A stretch of DNA of 64,000 nt from Lewinellaceae bacterium (GTDB lineage: Bacteria; Bacteroidota; Bacteroidia; Chitinophagales; Saprospiraceae): assembly GCA_020636135.1 (NCBI GenBank), contig JACJYK010000003.1, forward strand, positions 372,001 through 436,000, given 5' to 3'. Below the pieces are notes generated by a model. It was not told where the DNA came from, searched no databases, and saw only the letters and a program-made list of their open reading frames with translations. Both the position numbers and the translations under genes were made by a program. Numbering within the stretch: the first letter of the stretch is position 1; each line of letters opens with the position of its first letter. Shown here piece by piece: positions 52,035 through 60,890 of the stretch.

Positions 52035-53231
52035 ATGTCGACAAACAAGCATATTAATCGCAGAGATTTCATCCTCCAATCCAGCTTAGCAGGGCTAGGA
52101 TTAACAATTAATAATCCATTATCAGGGATGAGTAGCGCTATGCCAAACTCGCTGTTTTCTAGTGCTCTAGAAATACGAACCAGAAAACTAGGTGAATTAG
52201 AGGTTACTGAGCTAGGGTTTGGTTGTATGAATATCGCCTGGGCTTACGGAAATCTTCCAAGAAGAGAAGATTCGATTCAACTTATCCGGATAGCTTACGA
52301 AGCAGGTATTCGCTTTTTTGATACCGCCGAGATTTATGGGCCGCATAAAAGCGAAGAAATAACCGGTGAGGCTTTAAAACCCTACCGAAACGAAGTGGTC
52401 ATTGCTTCCAAAATTGGATTCGACATTGACTTCAATACTGGTGAAATGAAAGGTGGCTTGAATAGTCGGCCGGAACACGTTAAACAGGCAGTTGATTACA
52501 TGCTCAAACGATTACATACCGATTACATTGATTTACTATACCAGCACCGCGTTGACCCACAAGTTCCTATTGAAGATGTTGCAGGCGCTATGGCAGATTT
52601 GATTAATGCAGGTAAAATACGCCACTACGGATTATCAGAAGCAGGAGCAGCCACCATTCGCCGGGCACACAAAGAACATCCAGTAACAGCCATTCAAAAC
52701 GAATACTCTTTCTGGACAAGAGACCCGGAAGGGGAAGTCATTCCGGTATGTGAAGAATTGGGTATCGGCTTTGTTCCGTGGAGCCCCTTGGGTATGGGTT
52801 ATCTTACCGGCAAGGTTACACCCGACTATCCCTTTGCCGAAGGCGACATTCGCAAAAACTTAAACTTTCCACGCTTCACAAAAGAAGCATTGGCAAAAAA
52901 CAAAGGGCTTGTTGACCTGTTGCAAAAAATAGGCAACCGTTACAATGCTACTTCCGGTCAGATAGCACTTGCGTGGCTGCTGGCAAAGAAGCCTTTTATT
53001 GTTCCCATTCCCGGCACAAGGCTCATTCCGCACATGCAGGAAAACTTAGGTGCTGCAAAGGTGAAACTTTCTGCCGCTGATATAGCCGAACTGGAAGCAG
53101 GGTTTGCATCCATCGGCGTATTTGGAGACAGGGCACCTGAAAATTTAAAAGTATCACATGATATAGGAACAAGCCTTGGAACATCGTCTAAAGGAACAAA
53201 TGGCAAAACACCATTACCAAAAAATAAATAG
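52035..53231 (+). CDS. aldo/keto reductase with Tat signal, cassette 3
   Basis: 398 residues. Seen: twin-arginine signal NRRDFILQSSLAGLGLTI, then an aldo/keto reductase barrel (FGCMNIAWAYGN, FFDTAEIYGPHKSEE, IASKIGFD, LLYQHRVDPQ, SPLGMGYLTG, and PIPGTRLIPHM for NADPH). Known: this branch (YajO/AKR11-13-like) uses NADPH. Export in folded, cofactor-loaded form through Tat is inferred. ATG 52035 chosen; ATG 52023 would also keep the signal. Paralogue of the next gene. Confidence 0.9.
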   Translation: MSTNKHINRRDFILQSSLAGLGLTINNPLSGMSSAMPNSLFSSALEIRTRKLGELEVTELGFGCMNIAWAYGNLPRREDSIQLIRIAYEAGIRFFDTAEIYGPHKSEEITGEALKPYRNEVVIASKIGFDIDFNTGEMKGGLNSRPEHVKQAVDYMLKRLHTDYIDLLYQHRVDPQVPIEDVAGAMADLINAGKIRHYGLSEAGAATIRRAHKEHPVTAIQNEYSFWTRDPEGEVIPVCEELGIGFVPWSPLGMGYLTGKVTPDYPFAEGDIRKNLNFPRFTKEALAKNKGLVDLLQKIGNRYNATSGQIALAWLLAKKPFIVPIPGTRLIPHMQENLGAAKVKLSAADIAELEAGFASIGVFGDRAPENLKVSHDIGTSLGTSSKGTNGKTPLPKNK

Positions 53232-53237
53232 TCAACC

Positions 53238-54344
53238 ATGAGCAAAGAAATAAACCGGAGAAAATTTTTGCAGAATACAGTCATTGCAACCACGGGGATA
53301 GCTCTGGGTGCCTCGATATTGTCTTCCTGTGCCACAAGTAAAGGAACTATGCCAGCCGCTTCTGAAAGTAAGAAGAAACGCAAAATAGGCAGTCTGGAAG
53401 TGTCGCCTATTGGCTTGGGCTGCATGAGCATGGCAGGCGTGTACAACCCACCCCAACCCAAGGAAGAAATGATTAAAGTTATTCGCACCGCAGTTGACAA
53501 CGGCGTTGATTTTTTTGACACTGCCGAAGTGTATGGACCGTTTTACAGCGAAGAGATTGTAGGCGAAGCCCTGAAGCCTTACCGCAATAAAGTGAAGATT
53601 GCTTCCAAGTTTGGTTTTGATTTCAACGGCAATCAAACTACTGGTAAAAACAGCCAACCGGCGCACATTCGTTCAGCCGTGGAAGGCATGTTGAAACGCC
53701 TTCAAACCGACCACATTGATTTGCTCTACCTGCACCGCATGGACCCGAATGTGCCCATCGAAGACATTGCAGGAACCGTAAAAGACCTTATTCAACAAGG
53801 CAAGGTGCGGAACTTTGGCGTATCGGAAGTATCGCCTGCCACTATTCGCAAAGCCCACGCAGTGCAGCCCGTTACCGCATTGCAATCAGAATACTCCATG
53901 CTGGAAAGAGTAATGGAACACGAAATGCTGCCGCTTTGCGAAGAATTAGGCATTGCTTTCGTACCCTGGGGACCGTTGTGCCGTGGGATGCTTACTGAAC
54001 GGTTTGATAAAAATTATAAACCTGAACAAGGTTTTCGCCGGGCAGGTGTTCCTTACTTCACACCGGAAGCATTAGAAGCCAACCTGAAAGTAACAGAGTT
54101 GGCAAAGACGTGGGGTGAAAAAAAGAACGCAACATCGGCACAGATTTCATTAGCATGGTTATTGGCGCAAAAGCCGTTCATTGTTCCCATTCCAGGCACT
54201 ACCAATCCGGCTCACTTGATGGAAAACATCGGCGGAAGAAACGTTGAGTTTACCAATGCCGAACTAACCCAATTGCGACAAGAATTGGAAGCCATCCCGG
54301 TTATCGGCTTCCGTTCGCCACAATCTGTTCACACAAACTTGTAA
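53238..54344 (+). CDS. aldo/keto reductase with Tat and lipobox signal, cassette 3
   Basis: 368 residues. Seen: NRRKFLQNTVIATTGIALGA followed by SILSSC, i.e. a twin-arginine motif plus a lipobox (Cys at about 31), then FFDTAEVYGPFYSEE, IASKFGFD, LLYLHRMDPN, PIPGTTNPAHLMENIGG. Catalytic Asp, Tyr, Lys and His are all present. Predicted lipid-anchored periplasmic reductase. Starts 6 bases after its paralogue and overlaps the following hydrolase by one base (TAATG). Confidence 0.92.
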   Translation: MSKEINRRKFLQNTVIATTGIALGASILSSCATSKGTMPAASESKKKRKIGSLEVSPIGLGCMSMAGVYNPPQPKEEMIKVIRTAVDNGVDFFDTAEVYGPFYSEEIVGEALKPYRNKVKIASKFGFDFNGNQTTGKNSQPAHIRSAVEGMLKRLQTDHIDLLYLHRMDPNVPIEDIAGTVKDLIQQGKVRNFGVSEVSPATIRKAHAVQPVTALQSEYSMLERVMEHEMLPLCEELGIAFVPWGPLCRGMLTERFDKNYKPEQGFRRAGVPYFTPEALEANLKVTELAKTWGEKKNATSAQISLAWLLAQKPFIVPIPGTTNPAHLMENIGGRNVEFTNAELTQLRQELEAIPVIGFRSPQSVHTNL

Positions 54345-55402
54345 TGGCTGTCATGCAAAAAATCTCATTGCTAATAAGCTTCATTTTTATCTGCACTTTT
54401 TCTTTTGCCCAAAAATGGAGTGACATTAAAACGGATGCAGAGCCGTTGGTGCTGAAATCTGTGGGCAGCTTTTATGTGGGTGGAGAAACCGAACTGCAAA
54501 CCCGTTCAGAGATGGGTAATTTCTTTCCGGAAGGGCATATTACCGTCAACCAGATGTATGTGAATTTTATGGTGCCGCAAAAACAGGTGGACAGCACGTC
54601 ATTTGTTTTTATCCACGGCATCACACTAAGCGGAAAAACCTACGAAACAACTCCCGACGGTCGCATGGGCTGGAACGAATATTTTGCCCGAAAAGGACAC
54701 GCCACCTTTGTAGTTGACCAGGTAGGCATTGGGCGTTCCGGCTTCAATGCCAAAGCCTACAATCGTGCAAGAAACAAAGAGATTGAACCATCTGAACTAC
54801 CGCTCCTTTTCCGTATTTCCGATGAAAATACATTGTTGAATTTCCGTTTTGCCGACAGTTTGAAGAAGGCTTTAGTAGCCTCAAAATTTCCTGCAGAAGC
54901 CTACACCGAATTTTCAAAACAAAGCATTCCGTTCACGGCAGCAACAGTCACCAGTCCTGACGTCAATTTCAGGAACCTGTCTCTTTTGGCAAAAGACTTG
55001 AAACACACAGTGCTGGTCAGCCATTCGCAATCGGGTGCATTTCCGGTACAAACTGCCTTGCTTAATCCCGAAGGGATAGATGCCCTTGTTTTGATTGAGC
55101 CGGGCGGCACCGGCGCCAACTATACCGATGCACAGGTAGCGAAACTAAAGAACATACCCGTGCTTCTGGTATTTGGCGACAATATAGAAGCGGAAACAGG
55201 CGTTCCGGGTCATAGCTGGAAAGAAGCCTACGACGGATGGAACAGCCTTATAGAGCGGCTAAAGAAAAGGGGTGGTAAAGCAGAGACTTTTTTCCTGCCA
55301 CAAATGGGCATCAAGGGCAACAGTCACATGCTGATGATGGATACGAACAATCAGCAGATAGCCGATTTAATTCTGGCCTGGTTCGCAACAAACAAAAATT
55401 AA
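54344..55402 (+). CDS. secreted alpha/beta hydrolase, cassette 3
   Basis: 352 residues. Seen: signal peptide (ISLLISFIFICTFSFAQ), HGITLSGKTYE oxyanion region, VVDQVGIGRSG, nucleophile SHSQSGAFP (S-x-S-x-G), a PVLLVFGDNIE segment and His in KGNSHMLMM. Large helical insert between. Resembles the esterase group with an internal cap that includes fungal and bacterial lactone hydrolases. Substrate unknown. A single base overlaps the reductase stop. Confidence 0.88.
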   Translation: MAVMQKISLLISFIFICTFSFAQKWSDIKTDAEPLVLKSVGSFYVGGETELQTRSEMGNFFPEGHITVNQMYVNFMVPQKQVDSTSFVFIHGITLSGKTYETTPDGRMGWNEYFARKGHATFVVDQVGIGRSGFNAKAYNRARNKEIEPSELPLLFRISDENTLLNFRFADSLKKALVASKFPAEAYTEFSKQSIPFTAATVTSPDVNFRNLSLLAKDLKHTVLVSHSQSGAFPVQTALLNPEGIDALVLIEPGGTGANYTDAQVAKLKNIPVLLVFGDNIEAETGVPGHSWKEAYDGWNSLIERLKKRGGKAETFFLPQMGIKGNSHMLMMDTNNQQIADLILAWFATNKN

Positions 55403-55429
55403 TTCATTGCAGAATAAACACCCATCAAC

Positions 55430-55945
55430 ATGAAAGGATATCTAACTTCTTTATTAATTCTTTTAGCTCCAATTCTATCAATAGCACAAGACATGAATAA
55501 GACTATAGAACAACGATTAACCGCCATTGAGGACAAGAGGGCGATCAAATATGTAGCCGATGAATTCTCCAACCTTGCCGATACCAAAGATATAGACCAG
55601 CAGGTGTTGCTGTTTACCGAAGATGGCGAAGTGGAAAGCATATCCAACGGGCAAAGCAGTGTGTTGAAGGGGCGGGAACAGTTAAAGCAGGCGTTCTCAG
55701 GTTTCCTCTCCAACTTCCATACGGTGTACCACCAAAACGGTCAGCAAACCATTGTTGATTTAACTGAAAATACGGCAACAGCCACCTCTTATTGTCGGGT
55801 GATCCTTATTGGTGAGCAAGATGGGAAGCAAATGAAGACTACGTTGTACACCATCTACAAGGATGAGTTTGTAAAGGAAGGAAACAAATGGCTTATCAAG
55901 CACCGGCTATCCAATTTCGTTCATCGGGAGGTAGAATCGCTCTGA
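55430..55945 (+). CDS. SnoaL-like/NTF2-fold secreted protein
   Basis: 171 residues. Seen: signal peptide (LTSLLILLAPILSIAQ), then an NTF2-like cone fold (ALKYVADEFSNLADTKD-type start, here AIKYVADEFSNLADTKDIDQ, LLFTEDGEVES, VLKGREQLKQAFSGFLSNFH, and a TTLYTIYKDEFVKEGNKWLI end). Such folds act as isomerases, cyclases or binding proteins; active residues cannot be assigned. Part of cassette 3 by direction and spacing (27 bases). Confidence 0.85.
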   Translation: MKGYLTSLLILLAPILSIAQDMNKTIEQRLTAIEDKRAIKYVADEFSNLADTKDIDQQVLLFTEDGEVESISNGQSSVLKGREQLKQAFSGFLSNFHTVYHQNGQQTIVDLTENTATATSYCRVILIGEQDGKQMKTTLYTIYKDEFVKEGNKWLIKHRLSNFVHREVESL

Positions 55946-56054
55946 AGAAACACACTGCCACCCAACTGAATTAACTCATTCATTTGGTTCACAAAGTTGA
56001 TGTTGTTATATATAAGGAAAGGAGTAATTAGTAATTATTCCCAATCTTGGTAAA

Positions 56055-56285
56055 ATGACTGAAAAAATGGACGAAGTAATTATTCATTCGACGATTACGT
56101 GTCCCGAATGTGGTTTTCAGAAAGAAGAATCCATGCCTACCGATGCGTGTCAGTTTTTTTATGAATGTGAAAATTGCCACACAATTTTGAAACCGCAACC
56201 AGGAGATTGCTGCGTTTTCTGTTCATATGGTACCGTGAAATGCCCTCCGGTGCAAATGGGGAATAATGATTCTTGCTGTGGCTAA
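56055..56285 (+). CDS. small GDCCVFC cysteine-rich protein
   Basis: 76 residues with ten or more cysteines. Seen: CPECG, YECENCH, then GDCCVFCSYGTVKCPP and a terminal CCG. The GDCCxFC motif defines a small widespread family often found near mercury, arsenic or thiol-linked genes; a metal or redox role is likely. Start at 56055; a second ATG follows four codons in. Ends directly against the convergent DUF4249 gene. Its 109-base leader has no visible promoter. Confidence 0.85.
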   Translation: MTEKMDEVIIHSTITCPECGFQKEESMPTDACQFFYECENCHTILKPQPGDCCVFCSYGTVKCPPVQMGNNDSCCG

Positions 56286-57113
56286 TTATTTCTTCACCAC
56301 ATTCAAATATACCGTATCGCTGCTGATGCCGGTCCAGATGCCTAAGCCGTTTTCTACATTGGTGGGTGGCTGTGTGATGTTTTGGGTTGAGGTACTCGAT
56401 AATTCATAGAGAGCGGCATATTCCGGGTTGACCCGGAAGATCACCACCCGATGCAATCCGAACTGAGTGAGATCCCGGAAGGCATTGATGGCATAAAAAT
56501 CAGTGATCTGGGGGCGGCTGATCATGCGAAACCGGCCTGGTCCGCCATTGCCGTTTTCGAACTCGGCAAACCGCTCGTTGATGTATTCGGGGTCTTCAGC
56601 AGTATTTTCAATCACCACATAATAATAGTCACCCTCCGTGTTATCCCAGGTGATTTCGACCGGGTCAACCTCAATGCTACCGGGATTCGGGAAGGATCCG
56701 GCGGCAATTTGCTGCACCGCAATCTCATCCTGGGATATAACAGCTGTTTTCATTTCCGGTACATAGGTCTGAGCCCGGATCGTTTCACCATTCCATTCAA
56801 ATTCAATGGCGTAAGTTTTTTTTGCCTCAATGATGTAGGTGGTATCCTGGTAATAGCCCGATCCTACCGGCGTCAGCATCGTTTCATGATCACCCGAAGA
56901 AACCCGGACCTGCAAGTCATCCAGAGTAATCAGATTGGTATCTGCCCGGGCATAGGAGTAACTCAAAGTGATCCGTACAGAATCCAGGGGTGCTCCGGCG
57001 TTCAAATAGCCTTCGATCACTGGTGTTTCAGTGTCCAGTGTGGTGATGTCGTCACGGGAGCACTGCACGAAAAGGGCAGGAAGTATGAGGAAGAAGATCC
57101 ATTTGGTTTGCAT
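56286..57113 (-). CDS. DUF4249 lipoprotein
   Basis: 275 residues. Seen: lipoprotein signal ILPALFVQC, followed by TPVIEGYLNAGAPLDSVRI, typical of the DUF4249 opening, and beta-rich remainder ending with a VYLNVVKK. Known: DUF4249 genes are usually coupled to TonB-dependent receptors in Bacteroidota. Here it follows the receptor by 40 bases on the same strand, so they form an operon. Likely outer-membrane partner of the receptor; ligand unknown. Confidence 0.9.
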   Translation of the reverse strand: MQTKWIFFLILPALFVQCSRDDITTLDTETPVIEGYLNAGAPLDSVRITLSYSYARADTNLITLDDLQVRVSSGDHETMLTPVGSGYYQDTTYIIEAKKTYAIEFEWNGETIRAQTYVPEMKTAVISQDEIAVQQIAAGSFPNPGSIEVDPVEITWDNTEGDYYYVVIENTAEDPEYINERFAEFENGNGGPGRFRMISRPQITDFYAINAFRDLTQFGLHRVVIFRVNPEYAALYELSSTSTQNITQPPTNVENGLGIWTGISSDTVYLNVVKK

Positions 57114-57153
57114 AGGTGAAAATTGTTAGGTCATCAAACAAATACGGCATCAA

Positions 57154-59874
57154 TCAGTGCAGGGTCCAGTTCAAAAATAAACTCGGCGTGAATCCCAGCA
57201 AGCTGACATTCGTTTCATACAGGCTGCCCTCAATCACTTCATACTCCTTGTACCAGACATTTTTATGATTGTATACATTGAAGAGCGTCAGGCCGGCATT
57301 GGCTTTGGACTGGCCAATGCGAAAATCCATGGTGGCAGAAATGTCCAGCCGGTGGTAATCTGGATAACGGAACGCATTTTTACCGCTGACTTCAAAAAAA
57401 TCTCCGGTACTACCATTCAGGAGCCGGACTTCATAAAAACCAACAGGAGCCGTGTAAGGCTTGCCGGTAGCATAAATAAAGGTGCCTCCCAGCGTCAGAC
57501 GGCCGATCCGGTACGTGCTGACGATTTTAAATTCGTGGGTCTGGTCCTGATTGGCCGGATAAGGATCATCACCAAATTGATCAAACTGGTACTTGACCGA
57601 TCCGAGCGTGTATCCGATCCACCCGTTCCAGGCGCCATATTTCTTCTGGACCAGCCATTCGATCCCTTTGGCAATACCATCACCGGTATAGAAAAACTCT
57701 TCGTAATTGAGGCTGCGGTCGGGCCCGAAACCGGAAGGCACAAACCGCGTTGAATATTCGGATAATCCGGTCATCGGTTTGTAGTAAGCCTCCATGTCAA
57801 AGAGCCAGTTGGTGTTCTCATAGCTCGCCCCAAGGATGTAATGATAGGCCTGGCTGATTGGCACCTTTGTTTCGTCCGCAAGAAGCCAGAAGTCGCGGCT
57901 GCCCTGCTGGATGTCCTCCCGTATGATGCGTGTGGCAAACTGGTGGTAGTTGCCAAATGCAGCCTTCAGCTTCAACTGGTCATTGACCAGATAGGTTAAA
58001 GAAACTCTGGGTTCCAGGTACCATTTTTGAGTGACCGTATAATAATTCCCGCGTAATCCGGCTTTAACAATGGCCCTTTCACCCAGAGTCAACCGGTCCT
58101 GTGCATAAACAGCGTAGGTCCAGCCCTTATTCAAGCGATCCAATATGGTGGAAGTATCGTTTTGAGTATACTGATACCGTATATCATTATAGGAACCCTC
58201 CGCACCAAACTCCATCCAGTTCCATTTGTCGATTTGCCACTCATTCTCCAGCTTGAAATGATAATCCTTCAGGTCGTTGTATTCATAATTTCCATTGATA
58301 TTGGTGAATGTGGAATCATCGCGCGTTACAGTTGTGCTGGAAGAGCGGTCCCGCTCACTGTAATAATTGGAGTAGGACATCTGGTATTTGGAGTAAAAGG
58401 CTTCATTCCATTTCCTGGACCATTTAAAACTGGTGCCCCAGTTTCCCCAGTTGGTCAGGTCGGTGTTTTGCTGATTAAAGGCCAGATTGCCGCTCCCGCC
58501 AAAGGGTCTTCCGAATGAATTTTGGTCGGAATTGCGGGAGTTGTCCAGGTCATCCTGGCCATTGTAAAAACTTAATGAAAGGACATCTTTGGTCCCTGGC
58601 TTATAGGTCAGCTTGGCATTCAGGTCATAGAAATAGGTATTTGGCTGGACCGTTTGCTGGCCAAAACCAAACCCGCCCGGGCCACCTTGCCGGTCCTGTG
58701 GCAGATCGGACTGACTTGACCCGGTGTAGGCATTGAATAGATTCCGGTAAAATTTACTCTGAAAGGACCGTCTCCCGGCTATCAGAAAAGTACCCTTCCC
58801 TTTCGCGAAAGGAGACTCAACAAATGCATTGGCTGCCAGAAGGCTGACACCGGCGCCAGCATTAAACTGTTCGGAATTGCCGTCCTTGCCGGTTAATTCC
58901 ACAACGCTGGAGATACGTCCGCCAAATTTTGCATCAAATCCGCCCTTATACAATTGCACATCCTTGATGGCATTGCTGTTGAAAGCACTGAAAAACCCAA
59001 ACAAATGATCCACATGGTAGACGGTAAATCCATCAAACAGGATCAGGTTTTGATCGGGGGTGCCCCCACGCACATAGAGTCCGGACGAGCTCTCATTGCT
59101 TCCGCTGACCCCGGGTAAAAGCTGCAGAGACCGGAAGATGTCCTGTTCTCCATAGCTGGGTAATTTGGCCATCATGGATGGTGCCATACTGATCCTGCTA
59201 ATCCCGGAAGAAGCATTGGCCGCCTGTTTTTCTTCTGCGGCGGTGACCACGACTTCATCGAGCCGGACACCGGCATTTTCCAGTCCAATCACCAGGTTCG
59301 TGACATCCAGATCCGGATCCAGCCGAAAATGTTTGGTGGCGAATCCCAGGTAGCTGACGTCCAGCAGCATGGTATCATTCGGGACACCCAATAAGGTGAA
59401 ATAGCCGTCGACATTGGTGGTTGTTCCGAATGAAGTGCCGTGAATCATGACCGTGGCAAAGGGCAGAGACTCACCGGTAAGGGCATCCTTGATAATACCC
59501 GATGCTGTCAGGTCGCTCCTTTTGGGTTCTTTGCCGGAAGAAAGGATGACTTCCTCTTTGTCACTGGTGTTAAAAAGGTAGACCGTATCCGGGTCTTCCA
59601 GCCGGTATCCGATACCGGTGCCATCGAACAATACATTCAGCACTTTTTCAATGGGCCAGTTACCGGTCACTACATCATCAATTCGCTTGCCATCGATCAG
59701 CTCCTTGTCGTAGACAAAGTTGAGTTTGTAGTTGATCTCCAGGTCGAGCAGGATCAGATAAACCGGCTTGTCCTGATAGTCAATTTTGATCTTTTTCTGG
59801 GCCAGATCCTGCCCGAATATTGGATGGATAAGCAGAATAGTAAAAGAAAGGAAAATGAGGCGAATTCTAATCAT
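57154..59874 (-). CDS. TonB-dependent receptor with STN and carboxypeptidase-regulatory-like domains
   Basis: 906 residues. Seen in order: signal peptide (LSFTILLIHPIFGQ); STN domain (about 25-100: IKIDYQDKPVYLILLDLEIN); a carboxypeptidase-D-regulatory-like domain (GIIKDALTGESLPFATVMIH, about 128-210); plug with MMAKLPSYGEQDIFRSLQLL and SGLYVRGGTPDQNLILFDG; 22-strand barrel to the end. The STN domain is often linked to cell-surface signalling through an anti-sigma factor, but none is adjacent. Imports an unknown ligand with the DUF4249 lipoprotein. Confidence 0.94.
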   Translation of the reverse strand: MIRIRLIFLSFTILLIHPIFGQDLAQKKIKIDYQDKPVYLILLDLEINYKLNFVYDKELIDGKRIDDVVTGNWPIEKVLNVLFDGTGIGYRLEDPDTVYLFNTSDKEEVILSSGKEPKRSDLTASGIIKDALTGESLPFATVMIHGTSFGTTTNVDGYFTLLGVPNDTMLLDVSYLGFATKHFRLDPDLDVTNLVIGLENAGVRLDEVVVTAAEEKQAANASSGISRISMAPSMMAKLPSYGEQDIFRSLQLLPGVSGSNESSSGLYVRGGTPDQNLILFDGFTVYHVDHLFGFFSAFNSNAIKDVQLYKGGFDAKFGGRISSVVELTGKDGNSEQFNAGAGVSLLAANAFVESPFAKGKGTFLIAGRRSFQSKFYRNLFNAYTGSSQSDLPQDRQGGPGGFGFGQQTVQPNTYFYDLNAKLTYKPGTKDVLSLSFYNGQDDLDNSRNSDQNSFGRPFGGSGNLAFNQQNTDLTNWGNWGTSFKWSRKWNEAFYSKYQMSYSNYYSERDRSSSTTVTRDDSTFTNINGNYEYNDLKDYHFKLENEWQIDKWNWMEFGAEGSYNDIRYQYTQNDTSTILDRLNKGWTYAVYAQDRLTLGERAIVKAGLRGNYYTVTQKWYLEPRVSLTYLVNDQLKLKAAFGNYHQFATRIIREDIQQGSRDFWLLADETKVPISQAYHYILGASYENTNWLFDMEAYYKPMTGLSEYSTRFVPSGFGPDRSLNYEEFFYTGDGIAKGIEWLVQKKYGAWNGWIGYTLGSVKYQFDQFGDDPYPANQDQTHEFKIVSTYRIGRLTLGGTFIYATGKPYTAPVGFYEVRLLNGSTGDFFEVSGKNAFRYPDYHRLDISATMDFRIGQSKANAGLTLFNVYNHKNVWYKEYEVIEGSLYETNVSLLGFTPSLFLNWTLH

Positions 59875-60081
59875 ATCCTTGTATTGAGGTTAACCGTCAA
59901 CCGGTATAATACCTGAGTGTAGGATTTGTACTCAATCAAAGTCCTCTAAAATGGAACTGCGGGATAAGTTTTTCTCAACACAGTCTTTTTCGGGACCAGG
60001 CAGTCTATTCCTTCCTTTCTGGTTTGAACCAGGCGACTGTTTGTTGGTTTACCTTCTGTTCATTAAAGCAAAACCCGGTTT

Positions 60082-60825
60082 ATGCGTTTGTTTCCATTCC
60101 TCTTTGTTGTCATTTCGATCTTCTTCTCCGCTTGTCAGCAGCCCGCGGAAGACCCGTCTACAGTGGTCATCGATGAGGCCATAGCCGCTCAGGGGGGTGA
60201 TCAAATTGAACATTCAACCATTGATTTCGACTTCCGCAACCGGCATTACCGTTCGATCCGCGATGGCGGTAATTATCAGTACGAACGAATCTTTACCATC
60301 GATACGATCGGGCAGGTCAGGGATGTGCTCACCAATGCAGGGCTCATCCGCTATATTGATGATGCCGTCATGCCCTTGTCACATAAGGATAGCGCTGCCT
60401 ATTCCAACTCGGTCAATTCGGTCATCTATTTTGCGCTGTTGCCTTATTACCTCAGGGATCCGGCGGTGAAAACGGCTTACCTGGACTCCGTAAGTATCCA
60501 CGGGCAACCCTATGATAAAATCAAAGTGACGTTCGGACAGGATAAAGGAGGAAAGGATTTTGAAGATGAATTCGTGTATTGGTTTCACCGGAAATCCCAC
60601 ACCATGGATTACTTTGCCTACAACTACCAAACCGATGGCGGCGGAGCCCGGTTTCGCCAAGCATTCAATCAAAGGACCATCGCCGGCATTCGTTTTTCCG
60701 ATTACTACAACTTCGAACCACTCAATGGCACACTGAATATTGAAAATTTCGACCGGCTATTCGAACAGGACAGCATGAAACTGCTTTCGGAGATCAACAC
60801 AGAAAATATTGAGGTCGACAATTGA
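60082..60825 (+). CDS. DUF6503 family lipoprotein
   Basis: 247 residues. Seen: lipoprotein signal FLFVVISIFFSAC, then IAAQGGDQIEHSTIDFDFRN, HYRSIRDGGNYQYERIF and the later EDEFVYWFHRKSHTMDYFAY with YNFEPLNGTLNI, matching what I recall of DUF6503, a Bacteroidota lipoprotein family of unknown role whose fold resembles LolA-like lipid carriers. Divergent from the TonB receptor. Confidence 0.75.
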   Translation: MRLFPFLFVVISIFFSACQQPAEDPSTVVIDEAIAAQGGDQIEHSTIDFDFRNRHYRSIRDGGNYQYERIFTIDTIGQVRDVLTNAGLIRYIDDAVMPLSHKDSAAYSNSVNSVIYFALLPYYLRDPAVKTAYLDSVSIHGQPYDKIKVTFGQDKGGKDFEDEFVYWFHRKSHTMDYFAYNYQTDGGGARFRQAFNQRTIAGIRFSDYYNFEPLNGTLNIENFDRLFEQDSMKLLSEINTENIEVDN

Positions 60826-60836
60826 TTTTTTATCAA

Positions 60837-60890
60837 CACCCCATACCCCATACCTCGCACCCCATACCCTACACCTCACCCCCATACACC
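60837..60890. repeat. C-rich tandem CCCCATAC-type repeat
   Basis: Repeats of CACCCCATAC and CCCCATACC across the spacer and the last codons of the oxidoreductase; on the minus strand five G-runs of three to five bases. Confidence 0.6.
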
